Of a stretch of 46,283 nucleotides of DNA, positions 1 through 7,335 are shown in pieces. This stretch comes from Alphaproteobacteria bacterium (lineage in GTDB: Bacteria; Pseudomonadota; Alphaproteobacteria; UBA2966; CAIVPW01). Numbering within the stretch: position 1 is the stretch's first letter; every line of letters starts with the position of its first letter. Location of the stretch: the NCBI GenBank assembly GCA_947481575.1, contig CANKGV010000018.1, positions 1 through 46,283 of the forward strand, in the 5' to 3' direction. The notes beneath the pieces were generated by a model. That model made no database searches. It was not told the DNA's origin and saw only the letters and a list, made by a program, of their open reading frames with translations. Position numbers and translations under genes: made by a program.

Positions 1-39
1 CGCATAGCGAACCCGTCCATACAACTCCACGCCCTTCAT
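1..39 (-). CDS. istA: IS21 family transposase IstA, N-terminal 13 residues (partial)
   Basis: An ATG at 39-37 opens a frame reading MKGVELYGRVRYA before the window ends. This resembles the start of many IS21-family IstA transposases (the VELYxRVR stretch that precedes the N-terminal helix-turn-helix). A purine-rich ribosome binding site (GAGGGTGGGGG) lies just upstream on the minus strand. The catalytic DDE domain lies outside the window. Thirteen residues is little, but the adjoining IS21-type repeated ends make the call much stronger. Confidence 0.7.
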   Translation of the reverse strand, partial: MKGVELYGRVRYA

Positions 40-82
40 CCCCCACCCTCTGCCAACCGCAAAGGGCTATCTGCTGCCGGAC

Positions 83-143
83 TTTTACTCCGGCGCAACC
101 GGACAAACCCGGTCGCTTCAGTGAGGGAGTTTTGCTCCGGCGC
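83..143. repeat. Terminal-repeat cores of the left IS end (two copies)
   Basis: TTTTACTCCGGCGCA at 83-97 and TTTTGCTCCGGCGC at 130-143 (plus strand) are two copies of one core, 47 bp apart. They are the reverse complement of the cores at 46141-46184, which places the two window edges as opposite ends of the same kind of element. They are probably IstA binding sites, by analogy with the multiple end repeats of IS21. Confidence 0.7.
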
Positions 144-159
144 TTACAGAGTAGCGCCG

Positions 160-1377
160 ATGGCCTCTGCGCCGCCGATGGAGCTCTCCGCCGACACTTT
201 CGCGGCGGCGATGAAGCAGCACAGCGTGTGGCTGGGCAACGCCGCCACCGGCAGGCAGGCGGACTTTGCGCGCCATAACCTTTCGGGGCGGGACCTTTCC
301 GGCGCGGCGCTCGGCTCGGCGCGGATGGTGGGTTCGCAGTGCGCGAAGACCAACTTTGCCGGCGCATCGCTGCGCAAGGCCGATTTGTTCGGCTCGGACC
401 TGAGCGGGGCTAATCTTTCGGGCGCCGACTTGGGGCAAAGCATATTGCGCGGCGTGGTGCTGCGCGGCGCGAACCTGGACCGGGTGAAGCTGGACGGCGC
501 CGACCTGCGCGGCGGCACCATCCTGTTCGGCGGCGAGACGAGCGTGGGCCGCAATGTTTCGGACCTGAGCGACTGCAAGATCAACTTTGCCTCGCTGGTG
601 AAGTGCCAGATGAGCGGCGCGAACTTGCGCGGGTGCAGCCTGGTGGGCTCGGACCTGAGCGGGGCGCTGCTGATCGGCGCGGACCTGAGCGGCGTCGATT
701 TGTCCGATGCGAACCTGGAATCGGCGAACCTTTCCGGCGTGATCCTGACCGATGCCAAGCTGGTGCGCACGAACCTGCGTAACGCCAACCTGGCCCGCGC
801 GGTGACCGGCAACACGGACCTCACCGGGGCCAATCTGGACGGCGCCGACATCAAGGGCGTGGACCTGAGCCGGTGCAAGATCGGGCAGACGGGATTGGCG
901 GGGGCCGCCATCACACTGGCGAACATGCCGGTGCATCTGCAGCGGACGTTCAACGACCACACGCTGTGGATCACGAGTAACGGCAAGGATGGGGGGCGCG
1001 GCGTTTTGATTGCCGAAGAGCTGGCCTTCGTCGACCTTTCCAAGCGCAACCTTTCCGGCATGGTGCTGCGCGAGTGCAAGCTGCGCGGCGCCAATCTTTC
1101 CGGAACGATGCTCGCCTATACCGACCTTTCGGGCGCGGACCTCGACGGCGCCAACCTGGAAGGCGCGCTGCTGGTGGGGACCAATCTCAAAGGCGCCCGG
1201 CTATCGAACGCCAACCTCTCAAAGGTGGTGGTGAAGTCGTTGCCGATGCTGGCGAAGGCCTTTGGCACGCGGGCGCACTCGGTGCTGACCTGCCTGGACG
1301 GCGCTATCCTGGTGAACACGAGCTTGGACGGGATCGACCTGAGCCAGTGCACGACCGTGGGCGCGAAGTTCGCGTGA
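160..1377 (+). CDS. Pentapeptide-repeat protein
   Basis: The 405-residue protein is built almost wholly of A(D/N)LSG-type pentapeptides, which fold as a right-handed quadrilateral beta-helix. A first block spans roughly residues 35-265. A non-repeat insert (about 266-300, around HLQRTFNDHTLW) interrupts it, and a second block runs to the C-terminus with a helical break near 355-375. There is no signal peptide or membrane segment, so it is probably cytoplasmic. The short N-terminal helix (AAAMKQHSVWL) resembles that of other alphaproteobacterial members. ATG 160 was chosen; ATG 178 is an alternative. The frame is open upstream, but that part is IS sequence. The IS edge is only 11 bp upstream of this start, so native promoter and leader are probably lost. 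The molecular role is unknown. Confidence 0.85.
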   Translation: MASAPPMELSADTFAAAMKQHSVWLGNAATGRQADFARHNLSGRDLSGAALGSARMVGSQCAKTNFAGASLRKADLFGSDLSGANLSGADLGQSILRGVVLRGANLDRVKLDGADLRGGTILFGGETSVGRNVSDLSDCKINFASLVKCQMSGANLRGCSLVGSDLSGALLIGADLSGVDLSDANLESANLSGVILTDAKLVRTNLRNANLARAVTGNTDLTGANLDGADIKGVDLSRCKIGQTGLAGAAITLANMPVHLQRTFNDHTLWITSNGKDGGRGVLIAEELAFVDLSKRNLSGMVLRECKLRGANLSGTMLAYTDLSGADLDGANLEGALLVGTNLKGARLSNANLSKVVVKSLPMLAKAFGTRAHSVLTCLDGAILVNTSLDGIDLSQCTTVGAKFA

Positions 1378-1393
1378 GACTGCGCGGCGCGAC

Positions 1394-1780
1394 CTAGGGG
1401 TGGCGCCGGCGCGGAGCCGAGCGCGGCGGCAGGGCGGCGGCCTCGCGCAGCAGATCGGCGAGGGCGGGGGAGCGCACGGCGGCGGCCGTTGGCAGCACGG
1501 CGTAGCGAACCTGGGAGCCGGCGCCGGTGAGCAGACCGGTGCGGTCGTCCAACAACACACCCCATTCGAAGCCGAGGCGGACGCGTGCGGGCTCAGGCAC
1601 GATGAACGCGAAGTACGCCGGCGCGTTGTAGCCGATGAAGCCCCAGCCGGGGCGGAGGCGTTCCACCGCTTGGGGGACCACGGCGGCGATTTGTTTCCGC
1701 GCGGCGGTGACGATGCGGGCGATGGGCGGCGGCAACTGCGCCATGAGTTCCGCGATGGTGGCGGCCGGGAAGGGGATCAT
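1394..1780 (-). CDS. DUF1801 (YdhG-like) protein
   Basis: This 128-residue cytoplasmic protein matches the DUF1801 fold: an N-terminal helix, then a central stretch around residues 42-75 with WGFIGYNAP and an aromatic-rich strand (AYFAFIVPEP) that is typical of the family. Its ATG overlaps the stop of the upstream AlkC-like gene in an ATGA arrangement, so the two are almost certainly translationally coupled. The family has no firmly assigned biochemical role; pairing with a DNA-repair gene is suggestive only. A low-complexity basic C-terminal tail is present. Confidence 0.7.
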   Translation of the reverse strand: MIPFPAATIAELMAQLPPPIARIVTAARKQIAAVVPQAVERLRPGWGFIGYNAPAYFAFIVPEPARVRLGFEWGVLLDDRTGLLTGAGSQVRYAVLPTAAAVRSPALADLLREAAALPPRSAPRRRHP

Positions 1781-2889
1781 GGCCGCACCGTGAATTCGCC
1801 GAGCGGATAGGCCACGCCGTTGATCAATGCATCGATGCGGTGGACGCCAGGATAGTGCTTGCGCGTGGTCATCGCCGCGAGGGACACGGACCCAGCGCAT
1901 TCGACATCTGCACCCGCGGCGAGATCGAGCGCACGCAGCTTGAACACCTTCGGGCGGGTGGCGCCGTTGGCTTTGACGAAGTGCACGGCGAAATCCACCA
2001 CCAGGCGCTGGGTTTGTTTGGCGCGCGACGCCAAGGTGAACGCGAATCGCACCGCGTCGCCGATGTCTACCTTGGCGGGCGTAATGCGCGCGCCGGCGAC
2101 GGCGACCTTGGGCCGGGCGGCGAAACCGAGGGTGGCCAGCGCGGCGGGGTGGCCCTGCTTGACCAGCGAACGCAGCGCGTGGCCGGCGATCCAGCGGCGG
2201 CCGGGGGTGGGATCGGCCAGCCACGCCGCGCACAGGGCCGCGGCGCGGGCGGGGTGATCTTTGCTGATGTCGTTGAGGTTGTTGGCGACGGAGCGCTGCA
2301 CGTAGCGCTCGGGGTCGTCGCGCAACATTTCGAGCAGCGCGATGACGGGCTCAGGGTCCTCCTGGAACGCGCGCAGCCGCGGCGCCCACGGCAGGCGCGG
2401 GCGGGTGCCTTCCGACACCAGGCGCCGTACGTGGACATTCGGATCGCGCGCCCACACCCGCAGGCGCTCCAATGTCGCCGCGGGATAGCGGGTGAGGAAT
2501 GCACGGATGCTGAACTCGGCCGTGAACCGTTTGGTGAGTTCGAGCTGCGCGGCCATGGCGGCTTCGAAATCATCGAGACCGCGGGACGCGACGTAGACGA
2601 CGTGCGGCAGGTAGCGGAACGGCTCCATGCCGAAGGTCTCGCTGCTCACGAGTTCCGGCCCGAGTGAAGCCACCAGCACCCGCGCCGCATCGGGGAACCG
2701 CGGCGGCAGGTGGCGTCCCATGACTTCCGCCACGTGGCGCCCGCGCGCGGTCAATTCGAGATCGCCGAGCCCGGCCAGGCACTCACGGACGAACGCAGCT
2801 TCATCGAGCCTCGCGTGGGCGCGCCGCAGGTCGGCCGCGATGCCCCGCACCACCCGCTCGCCAAAGAAGTGTTTGAGCTGCTCCGCCAT
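1777..2889 (-). CDS. DNA alkylation repair glycosylase, AlkC-like
   Basis: The 370-residue protein has a HEAT-like-repeat solenoid (about residues 1-260) and a C-terminal Ig-like beta domain (about 265-370). This is the architecture known for AlkC glycosylases, which excise 3-methyladenine and 3-methylcytosine without flipping the base. The stretch VRRLVSEGTRPRLPW near residues 153-167 is a family hallmark, followed by SVANNLNDISKDHP. Length fits the family. It is the first gene of a two-gene unit with the overlapping DUF1801 gene. No adaptive-response (Ada-type) operator was recognised upstream. Confidence 0.85.
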   Translation of the reverse strand: MAEQLKHFFGERVVRGIAADLRRAHARLDEAAFVRECLAGLGDLELTARGRHVAEVMGRHLPPRFPDAARVLVASLGPELVSSETFGMEPFRYLPHVVYVASRGLDDFEAAMAAQLELTKRFTAEFSIRAFLTRYPAATLERLRVWARDPNVHVRRLVSEGTRPRLPWAPRLRAFQEDPEPVIALLEMLRDDPERYVQRSVANNLNDISKDHPARAAALCAAWLADPTPGRRWIAGHALRSLVKQGHPAALATLGFAARPKVAVAGARITPAKVDIGDAVRFAFTLASRAKQTQRLVVDFAVHFVKANGATRPKVFKLRALDLAAGADVECAGSVSLAAMTTRKHYPGVHRIDALINGVAYPLGEFTVRP

Positions 2890-2942
2890 GCGCTGTCAGG
2901 GTTGCTGGGCCCCGATTCGTTCCCTGAGCTTGCAGGGCGCGC

Positions 2943-3350
2943 CTAATACGCCATGCTCGCCGCGTTGATCGCCCCGATCGCCAGCGACGCCACCGCTAGC
3001 GTGGTGGCGGCCGCTACATTCCCCTCGTCGATGTGCTTCGAGATGTCGCGCAGCAGGAAATCCACCAGCCGGTAGACCGCGAGCTGCACCGTGAACGCGA
3101 CGATGCTCCACACCGCCATGTCGACCAGCGACACGCTGTGGATGATGACGCTGGCGAGCGGGAGCGTGAAGCCGAGGACGGCGCCGCCGAGGCTGATGGC
3201 GGCGGCGGTGTTCCCGGCGCGGATCAGGGCGGCTTCGTGGTGCGGGGTTACCATCATGTACAGCGCGGCGAAGGCGGCGACGAAGGCGAGCGCCACGGCG
3301 AAGTAGGTCAGAAAGCTTGCGAAGGCCTCGAAGCTGATCACGGTCGGCAT
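2943..3350 (-). CDS. DUF350 inner-membrane protein (YjfL-like)
   Basis: The 135-residue protein has four hydrophobic segments (about residues 10-32, 48-70, 78-100 and 112-133), which is the DUF350 pattern. It lies 7 bp after the ATP-grasp gene and is the last gene of a three-gene cluster (YgiB-like lipoprotein, YgiC-like ligase, DUF350). That grouping recurs in proteobacteria, for example yjfL-yjfM-yjfC of E. coli. Its function is not established; a membrane role connected with the ligase is inferred from the conserved neighbourhood. The ATG at 3350 was chosen because upstream in-frame sequence overlaps the preceding gene. Confidence 0.85.
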   Translation of the reverse strand: MPTVISFEAFASFLTYFAVALAFVAAFAALYMMVTPHHEAALIRAGNTAAAISLGGAVLGFTLPLASVIIHSVSLVDMAVWSIVAFTVQLAVYRLVDFLLRDISKHIDEGNVAAATTLAVASLAIGAINAASMAY

Positions 3351-3357
3351 GGCGCCC

Positions 3358-4488
3358 TCATTCGAAATAGTGCGGGACGAAGCGGCTGGTGTCGCGGGTG
3401 ATGGGGGTGGCGTCTTCGCGGATGCCGATGCCGGCGGGCTGGCTGGCGATGACCCAGGAGCCGAGCACCGGGAAGTTGCCATTGAGGTCCGGCATTTCCA
3501 CGTGGGACTGGTAGACGAAGCCTTCGGCGCCATACGCACCATCGGTGGCGGCCAGCACGCGATCGCCTTCGCGCACTTCGATGTTGGCGCCCTCGCGGCT
3601 GAAGATCGGCTTACGCACGACCTTGCCGGGGATCGTATCGGGTTCCAGGGCTGCCGCCAGTAGGTTGGGGTGGTTGGGCGCCATTTCCCACAGGAGCGCG
3701 AGCGCGGCCTTGTTGGAGAGGACCATCTTCCACGCGGGCTCGATCACTTTGGCGACGCCGGTGAGGAGATGCGCGCCGAAGTCTTCGCGCACCAGCCACT
3801 CCCAGGGGTAGAGCTTGAACAGCACGCCGATGGGTTCGTTGTTCAGGTTGCGGAACATCTGGCCGTCCCAGCCGATGTCGCCCATGGCGATGAATTCCGT
3901 CTCCAGCCCCGCCTGCACGGCGGTGTCGCGCAAGTACTCCACCGTGCCCATGTCTTCGGCGTGGCCGGCGGCGGCGGCGAAGGTGACGCGCTGGCGGCGC
4001 AGGCCGAAGTTTTTCCAGGCTTCGATCAGGCGCTCGTGGAGCGAATTGAACTGGTCACGTTCGGGATGCACGGCCTGGAGCCAGTCCCATTGCACCACCG
4101 CGGCTTCGAACAGCGCGGTGGGGGTGTCGGCGTTGTATTCCAGGAGCTTGGGCGGGCCGTCGCCGCGGTAGGCGAGGTCGAAGCGGCCGTAGAGGTTCTT
4201 TTCGCGGGCGTGCCAGCTGCCGGCGATGGCTTCCCACGCGGGGCGCGGAATACGCAGGCGCTCTAAGGCTTCCTCGCCGGTGTCCACCACGCGGTCGACG
4301 AGGGCGAGGGCCAACTGCTCCAGTTCAACGGTGGCGGCTTCCAGTTCGTCGATCTCGGCGGCGGTGAAGCGGTAGCAGGCGGTCTCGTCCCAGTAGGGCG
4401 CACCGTCGATGGTGTGGAAGGCGAAGCCGAGATCGGTTTCCACATGCGCCCGCCAATCGGGGCGCGCGGTGACGCTTTCGCGGATCAC
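3358..4488 (-). CDS. Glutathionylspermidine synthase-like ATP-grasp ligase (YgiC/YjfC family)
   Basis: The 376-residue protein belongs to the preATP-grasp/ATP-grasp family related to the synthetase domain of Gsp. The motif LEYNADTPTALFEAAVVQWDW (nucleotide and substrate loop; reported here in two pieces, EYNADTPT then QWDW) lies near residues 115-135. A C-terminal ATP-grasp section contains GRR-free loops ending in GSWVIASQPAGIGIREDATPIT-like segments, near residues 340-365. GTG 4488 is taken as start: it sits one base after the upstream stop, with an AAGG ribosome binding site inside the upstream gene's end. The amidase half of bifunctional Gsp is absent. The natural substrate of YgiC-type ligases is not settled; an amine or peptide ligation is inferred. 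Confidence 0.85.
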   Translation of the reverse strand: MIRESVTARPDWRAHVETDLGFAFHTIDGAPYWDETACYRFTAAEIDELEAATVELEQLALALVDRVVDTGEEALERLRIPRPAWEAIAGSWHAREKNLYGRFDLAYRGDGPPKLLEYNADTPTALFEAAVVQWDWLQAVHPERDQFNSLHERLIEAWKNFGLRRQRVTFAAAAGHAEDMGTVEYLRDTAVQAGLETEFIAMGDIGWDGQMFRNLNNEPIGVLFKLYPWEWLVREDFGAHLLTGVAKVIEPAWKMVLSNKAALALLWEMAPNHPNLLAAALEPDTIPGKVVRKPIFSREGANIEVREGDRVLAATDGAYGAEGFVYQSHVEMPDLNGNFPVLGSWVIASQPAGIGIREDATPITRDTSRFVPHYFE

Positions 4489-4489
4489 C

Positions 4490-5029
4490 TTAGCCGCCGG
4501 TGGTGGAATAGCTCCGGGCGGTGCCGCCGAAGCCGCCGCGGCTGACTTCGGAGACTTGGGCGGCGGGGCGGAACGCCGAGGTAGCCGCCCCGGCGGTCGC
4601 ACCGGCGGCGCCGAAGCTGCCGATGTTGAACAGGCGGCCGGCGCGGGGCATCACGGCGCTGTTGTTGGTGCCGCGGTAGATCGGCTGGGCATAACGATTG
4701 CCGCCCAGCATGTTGCCGACCATGTAGCCCATGAGCAGCGGCGTGAAAAAGCTGCCGCCGCCGGCCTCTTGGCGCGTCTCGCAGTTGCCGGCGCCGAACT
4801 CGGCCTCGCACTGCTGCTTTTGGGTGAAGCGCGGGGCTTCCTTGGCCTGGGTGGCGTCGGCGAGGGTTTTCGCCTCGGCGCACGGCTGGGCGCCGTAGTC
4901 GGCGGAGCACGCCTCGATGGTGGGGTAGTAGCGGGCGTCTTGGGGCAGGGCGGAGCCTTCGCCGCACGCGGACAGGGCGAAGGCGGCGCTGCCCATCAGG
5001 GCGAGGCGGATCGAACTGGATTTCTTCAT
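4490..5029 (-). CDS. DUF1190 lipoprotein (YgiB/YjfM-like)
   Basis: The 179-residue protein has a lipoprotein signal ending in the lipobox LSAC (Cys about residue 22). It matches YgiB/DUF1190: an N-terminal Cys-containing region (EACSADYGAQPCAEAK), then CEAEFGAGNC, then a Gly/Ser-rich tail with FFTPLLMGYMVGNML. Four mature-region Cys residues probably form disulfides in the envelope. It heads the cluster with the ATP-grasp and DUF350 genes. ATG 5029 is preferred over the in-frame GTG one codon earlier. Function is unknown; co-occurrence suggests envelope amine or peptide metabolism. Confidence 0.8.
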   Translation of the reverse strand: MKKSSSIRLALMGSAAFALSACGEGSALPQDARYYPTIEACSADYGAQPCAEAKTLADATQAKEAPRFTQKQQCEAEFGAGNCETRQEAGGGSFFTPLLMGYMVGNMLGGNRYAQPIYRGTNNSAVMPRAGRLFNIGSFGAAGATAGAATSAFRPAAQVSEVSRGGFGGTARSYSTTGG

Positions 5030-5097
5030 CACCGATACATGGTCCGCCCGGGGGCCCGGTGCAAGGTGATTCGGGGCGGGGTGCGTGGGTTTGCCCG

Positions 5098-5126
5098 TTG
5101 CGGTACGCGGAATCGGGGCGGATACT
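5098..5126 (+). promoter_or_regulatory. Candidate sigma70-type promoter of the 5161 gene
   Basis: TTGCGG at 5098-5103 and GATACT at 5121-5126 are separated by 17 bp, which gives a start of transcription near 5133 and a leader of about 28 nt carrying GGAGA. The hexamers match only partly (TTG and ATA-T), so this is a sequence-based guess in the divergent gap between the DUF1190 and repeat-protein genes. Confidence 0.4.
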
Positions 5127-5160
5127 TTGCTGGCAGTTGCACCAACCCCCGGAGACCTGG

Positions 5161-6702
5161 ATGGCGTGGATGCGTGCGTGGGTGGCGGTGGCCGCCCTGA
5201 GCGGGCTGGCCGGACCGGCCGCCGCCGACGAACTGACGGACTGCCTTAGAACTCCGGAACCAACCTGCCTGGCGGGCCTTGCGACCGATGCGGCGCGCGC
5301 GATGGCGCAGCCGCAACTGGGCGTGCTGTCGCTCAGCACCCTGGCGATTCAGCAGGCGATGGCGGGGGACATCGACGGCGCGCGGGCGACGATGAACGCG
5401 GCGCAGGCGCGGTCGCTGCAGATCTCGATGGCGGACGACCGCGACATGGTGCGGGTGTGGCTGGCGGCGGGCTATGCGATTGCCGGCGACCTGATCGCGG
5501 CGCAGGGGCAGGCCACGGCCATTCAAGAGCCAACCGACGGCGACGAGGCGATGGCGGCGATCGTGCGCGGTGCGTTGCGGCGCGGCGATATGGCGCTGGC
5601 GGAGCATCTGCTGGGCAGCGTCGGGCGCAATCGCATGGGGTCCAGCCGTGTGCTGCTGGCGCAGGCCTATGGGCTGGCGGGGGACTGGGACAAGGCGGCG
5701 GCGGTGGCGCAGGGACTGCTGCCGCGCGACCGCGGGCGGACGGCGGTGTGGATCGCGGGCACGCTGGCAGAGCAGGGGCGCGCGGACGCCGCAGCGCAGC
5801 GGGCCCTGGCGCTGGTGGACGGTGAAGACCTGGACGCGGCGCTGGCGGCGATCGCGGTGGCGATGGCCAACCGGGGCGACCTGAACGGCGCGTATTACAT
5901 GGCGGAGGGCATTCCGACAGCCGAGGCGCGCGACACGGCGCTGGCGGCGTTGGTCGGGGCATTCGCCCGCGCTGGGGACTTTGTTGCGGCGGAGCAGCGG
6001 GCGGCGGGAATTGCGAATGCGGCGGCGCGGCGTGGGGTGCTGGCGCTGATCGCCGGCGCCGAGGTGCGCGGCGGCGATGCGGCGGGGGCGCTGGCGCTTG
6101 CCGGGGCCGGGCCGGACCGGATGGACCGGACCCAGCGCTTGCGCGCGGTGGCGCTGGCGCAGGCGGCGGCGGGCGATGGGGTTGCGGCGCTGGCGGCGGC
6201 GGCGCGGGTAGAAGACGTGGACCGCGCGGCCGTGCTGGCGGAGGTGGCGGGGGTGCTGCTGGATGCGGGCGATGCCGTGGGCGCGCGCCGGGCGCTGGAC
6301 CGGCTCACTGCGGAGCCGGCTTTTGCCCGGGCCAATGCCGGCCTGGTGCGCGCCGTAATGACCGACTATGGGCGCCTGGGTGATGGCGACCGGGCGATTG
6401 CGATCGCCCAGGCGTTGCCGGACAGCACGGCGCGGGCGGAGGCGTTCCTGGACGCGGCGCCGGCGGCGGCGGCGGCTTCGCCCGGTGTGGCGCGGCGGTT
6501 TGTGATCCTGGCGGAGGCGGCGGTGGTACACGGCGCGGCGCGCGGGCCGGGCCAAGGGTTCGACAACGAGACGGCGCAGCGGCGCTTGGCGATCGTGCTG
6601 GTGCGGCTCGGCGATGCGGCCGAGGCGGCGGCGGTGCTCAACGATCTGCAGCCGGAAGCGAGGTTTCAGGCGCTGATGGAATTGCTCACGGCGGCGCAGT
6701 AG
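5161..6702 (+). CDS. Secreted helical-repeat (TPR/SEL1-like) protein, paralogue 1
   Basis: The 513-residue protein has a signal peptide (cleavage after AAADE, about residue 22). It is then made of about twelve units of roughly 35-40 residues with a recurring G-D-x3-A turn (AGDIDGA, RGDMALA, AGDWDKA, RGDLNGA, AGDFVAA, AGDAVGA, LGDGDRA, LGDAAEA), typical of an alpha-solenoid. Near the mature N-terminus a CLx6CLA pair (DCLRTPEPTCLA) is shared with the paralogue at 7294 and probably forms a disulfide. Start ATG 5161 has GGAGA upstream. Its position at the head of the quinoprotein/cytochrome block suggests a periplasmic scaffold or assembly role; this is inference. No enzyme motif is seen. Confidence 0.75.
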   Translation: MAWMRAWVAVAALSGLAGPAAADELTDCLRTPEPTCLAGLATDAARAMAQPQLGVLSLSTLAIQQAMAGDIDGARATMNAAQARSLQISMADDRDMVRVWLAAGYAIAGDLIAAQGQATAIQEPTDGDEAMAAIVRGALRRGDMALAEHLLGSVGRNRMGSSRVLLAQAYGLAGDWDKAAAVAQGLLPRDRGRTAVWIAGTLAEQGRADAAAQRALALVDGEDLDAALAAIAVAMANRGDLNGAYYMAEGIPTAEARDTALAALVGAFARAGDFVAAEQRAAGIANAAARRGVLALIAGAEVRGGDAAGALALAGAGPDRMDRTQRLRAVALAQAAAGDGVAALAAAARVEDVDRAAVLAEVAGVLLDAGDAVGARRALDRLTAEPAFARANAGLVRAVMTDYGRLGDGDRAIAIAQALPDSTARAEAFLDAAPAAAAASPGVARRFVILAEAAVVHGAARGPGQGFDNETAQRRLAIVLVRLGDAAEAAAVLNDLQPEARFQALMELLTAAQ

Positions 6703-6715
6703 CGCGGCGCGCAAA

Positions 6716-6745
6716 TTGACTTGGGCGCGAGGGCGGACCTATCGT
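6716..6745 (+). promoter_or_regulatory. Candidate sigma70-type promoter of the 6793 lipoprotein gene
   Basis: TTGACT at 6716-6721, an 18-bp spacer and TATCGT at 6740-6745 lie in the 90-bp gap after the repeat-protein gene. Five of six -35 bases and four of six -10 bases fit the consensus. A strong GGGAGGGG ribosome binding site follows before the ATG at 6793. Confidence 0.5.
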
Positions 6746-6792
6746 CGCTCAGCCGGTGTCGGGGGGACGCCGGTTCCCTGGGAGGGGCGTTC

Positions 6793-7281
6793 ATGACAGC
6801 GATTCGGTTTGCCGCAGGTGCACTGGTATTGGCGCTGGGGGCATGCGGACAGCCGGCGGTGCCGGCGGCCAATGTCGACGGGCCGATCAAGTCGGTCGAC
6901 GTGGCAGGCCACAAGGTGGTCCTGGACGACGGCAAGCGCGGCGCGTCCGTGACGCTGCCGGCCACCATCGACATGGCGCAGTTCACCGTCGGGACGCGGG
7001 CGCGGCTGGAGCACTCGCCGAACCCGGGTGGCGACGTGACCATCGCGGTCTATCCGACCCCGGTTAAGGAAACGGCGACTGTCGTCGACATTAATACGGC
7101 GACCCACATCGTCACACTGAGCGACGGCACCAAGATGCCGGTGCCGAAGCCGAGCGACATGGCGTTCATGCGCATCGGCATGCCGATCACCATCGACAAA
7201 ACGCCGAAGCCGTACACCGCCGTGGTGGTGAAGGGTGCCGGAACCGTGCCGACACCCGGGGTTAGGCCGGCCGCGAAGTAG
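6793..7281 (+). CDS. Small lipoprotein with two beta-repeat units
   Basis: The 162-residue precursor ends its signal in the lipobox LGAC (Cys 18). The mature part holds two similar units: one near residues 33-50 (IKSVDVAGHKVVLDDG) and one near residues 98-115 (VVDINTATHIVTLSDG), each followed by a Pro-containing loop. This resembles the small beta domain of DUF1344-type proteins, but the match is by eye and uncertain. ATG 6793 is well supported by GGGAGGGG. It sits between the two secreted repeat proteins and probably works with them in the envelope. Function unknown. Confidence 0.7.
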   Translation: MTAIRFAAGALVLALGACGQPAVPAANVDGPIKSVDVAGHKVVLDDGKRGASVTLPATIDMAQFTVGTRARLEHSPNPGGDVTIAVYPTPVKETATVVDINTATHIVTLSDGTKMPVPKPSDMAFMRIGMPITIDKTPKPYTAVVVKGAGTVPTPGVRPAAK

Positions 7282-7293
7282 CGGGCGTTCTCT

Positions 7294-7335
7294 GTGCGCG
7301 CTCTCCGCGCGACCCCAGTGCGCGCTCTCCGCGCG
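7294..7335 (+). repeat. In-frame 24-bp direct repeat at the start of the paralogue-2 gene
   Basis: GTGCGCGCTCTCCGCGCG occurs at 7294-7311 and again at 7318-7335, a 24-bp period that keeps frame and repeats the residues MRALRA / VRALRA. It doubles the start-codon choice and lengthens the signal-peptide n-region. Confidence 0.85.

Larger units (their letters stand above)
1..148 (-). mobile_element. IS21-like element, left (istA-side) terminal region, partial
   Basis: The stretch carries two copies of a terminal-repeat core (CGCCGGAGYAAAA read on the minus strand), at 83-97 and 130-143. The outer one is preceded by TGT, giving an element edge at about 148. IS21-family ends are known to carry several internal copies of the terminal repeat next to istA. 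An istA start codon at position 39 reads outward to the left, in the orientation expected for this end. The same core, also preceded by TGT, recurs at 46135-46184 in inverted orientation. The exact edge is inferred from the shared TGT; no target duplication can be checked because the other end of this element lies outside the window. Confidence 0.75.
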
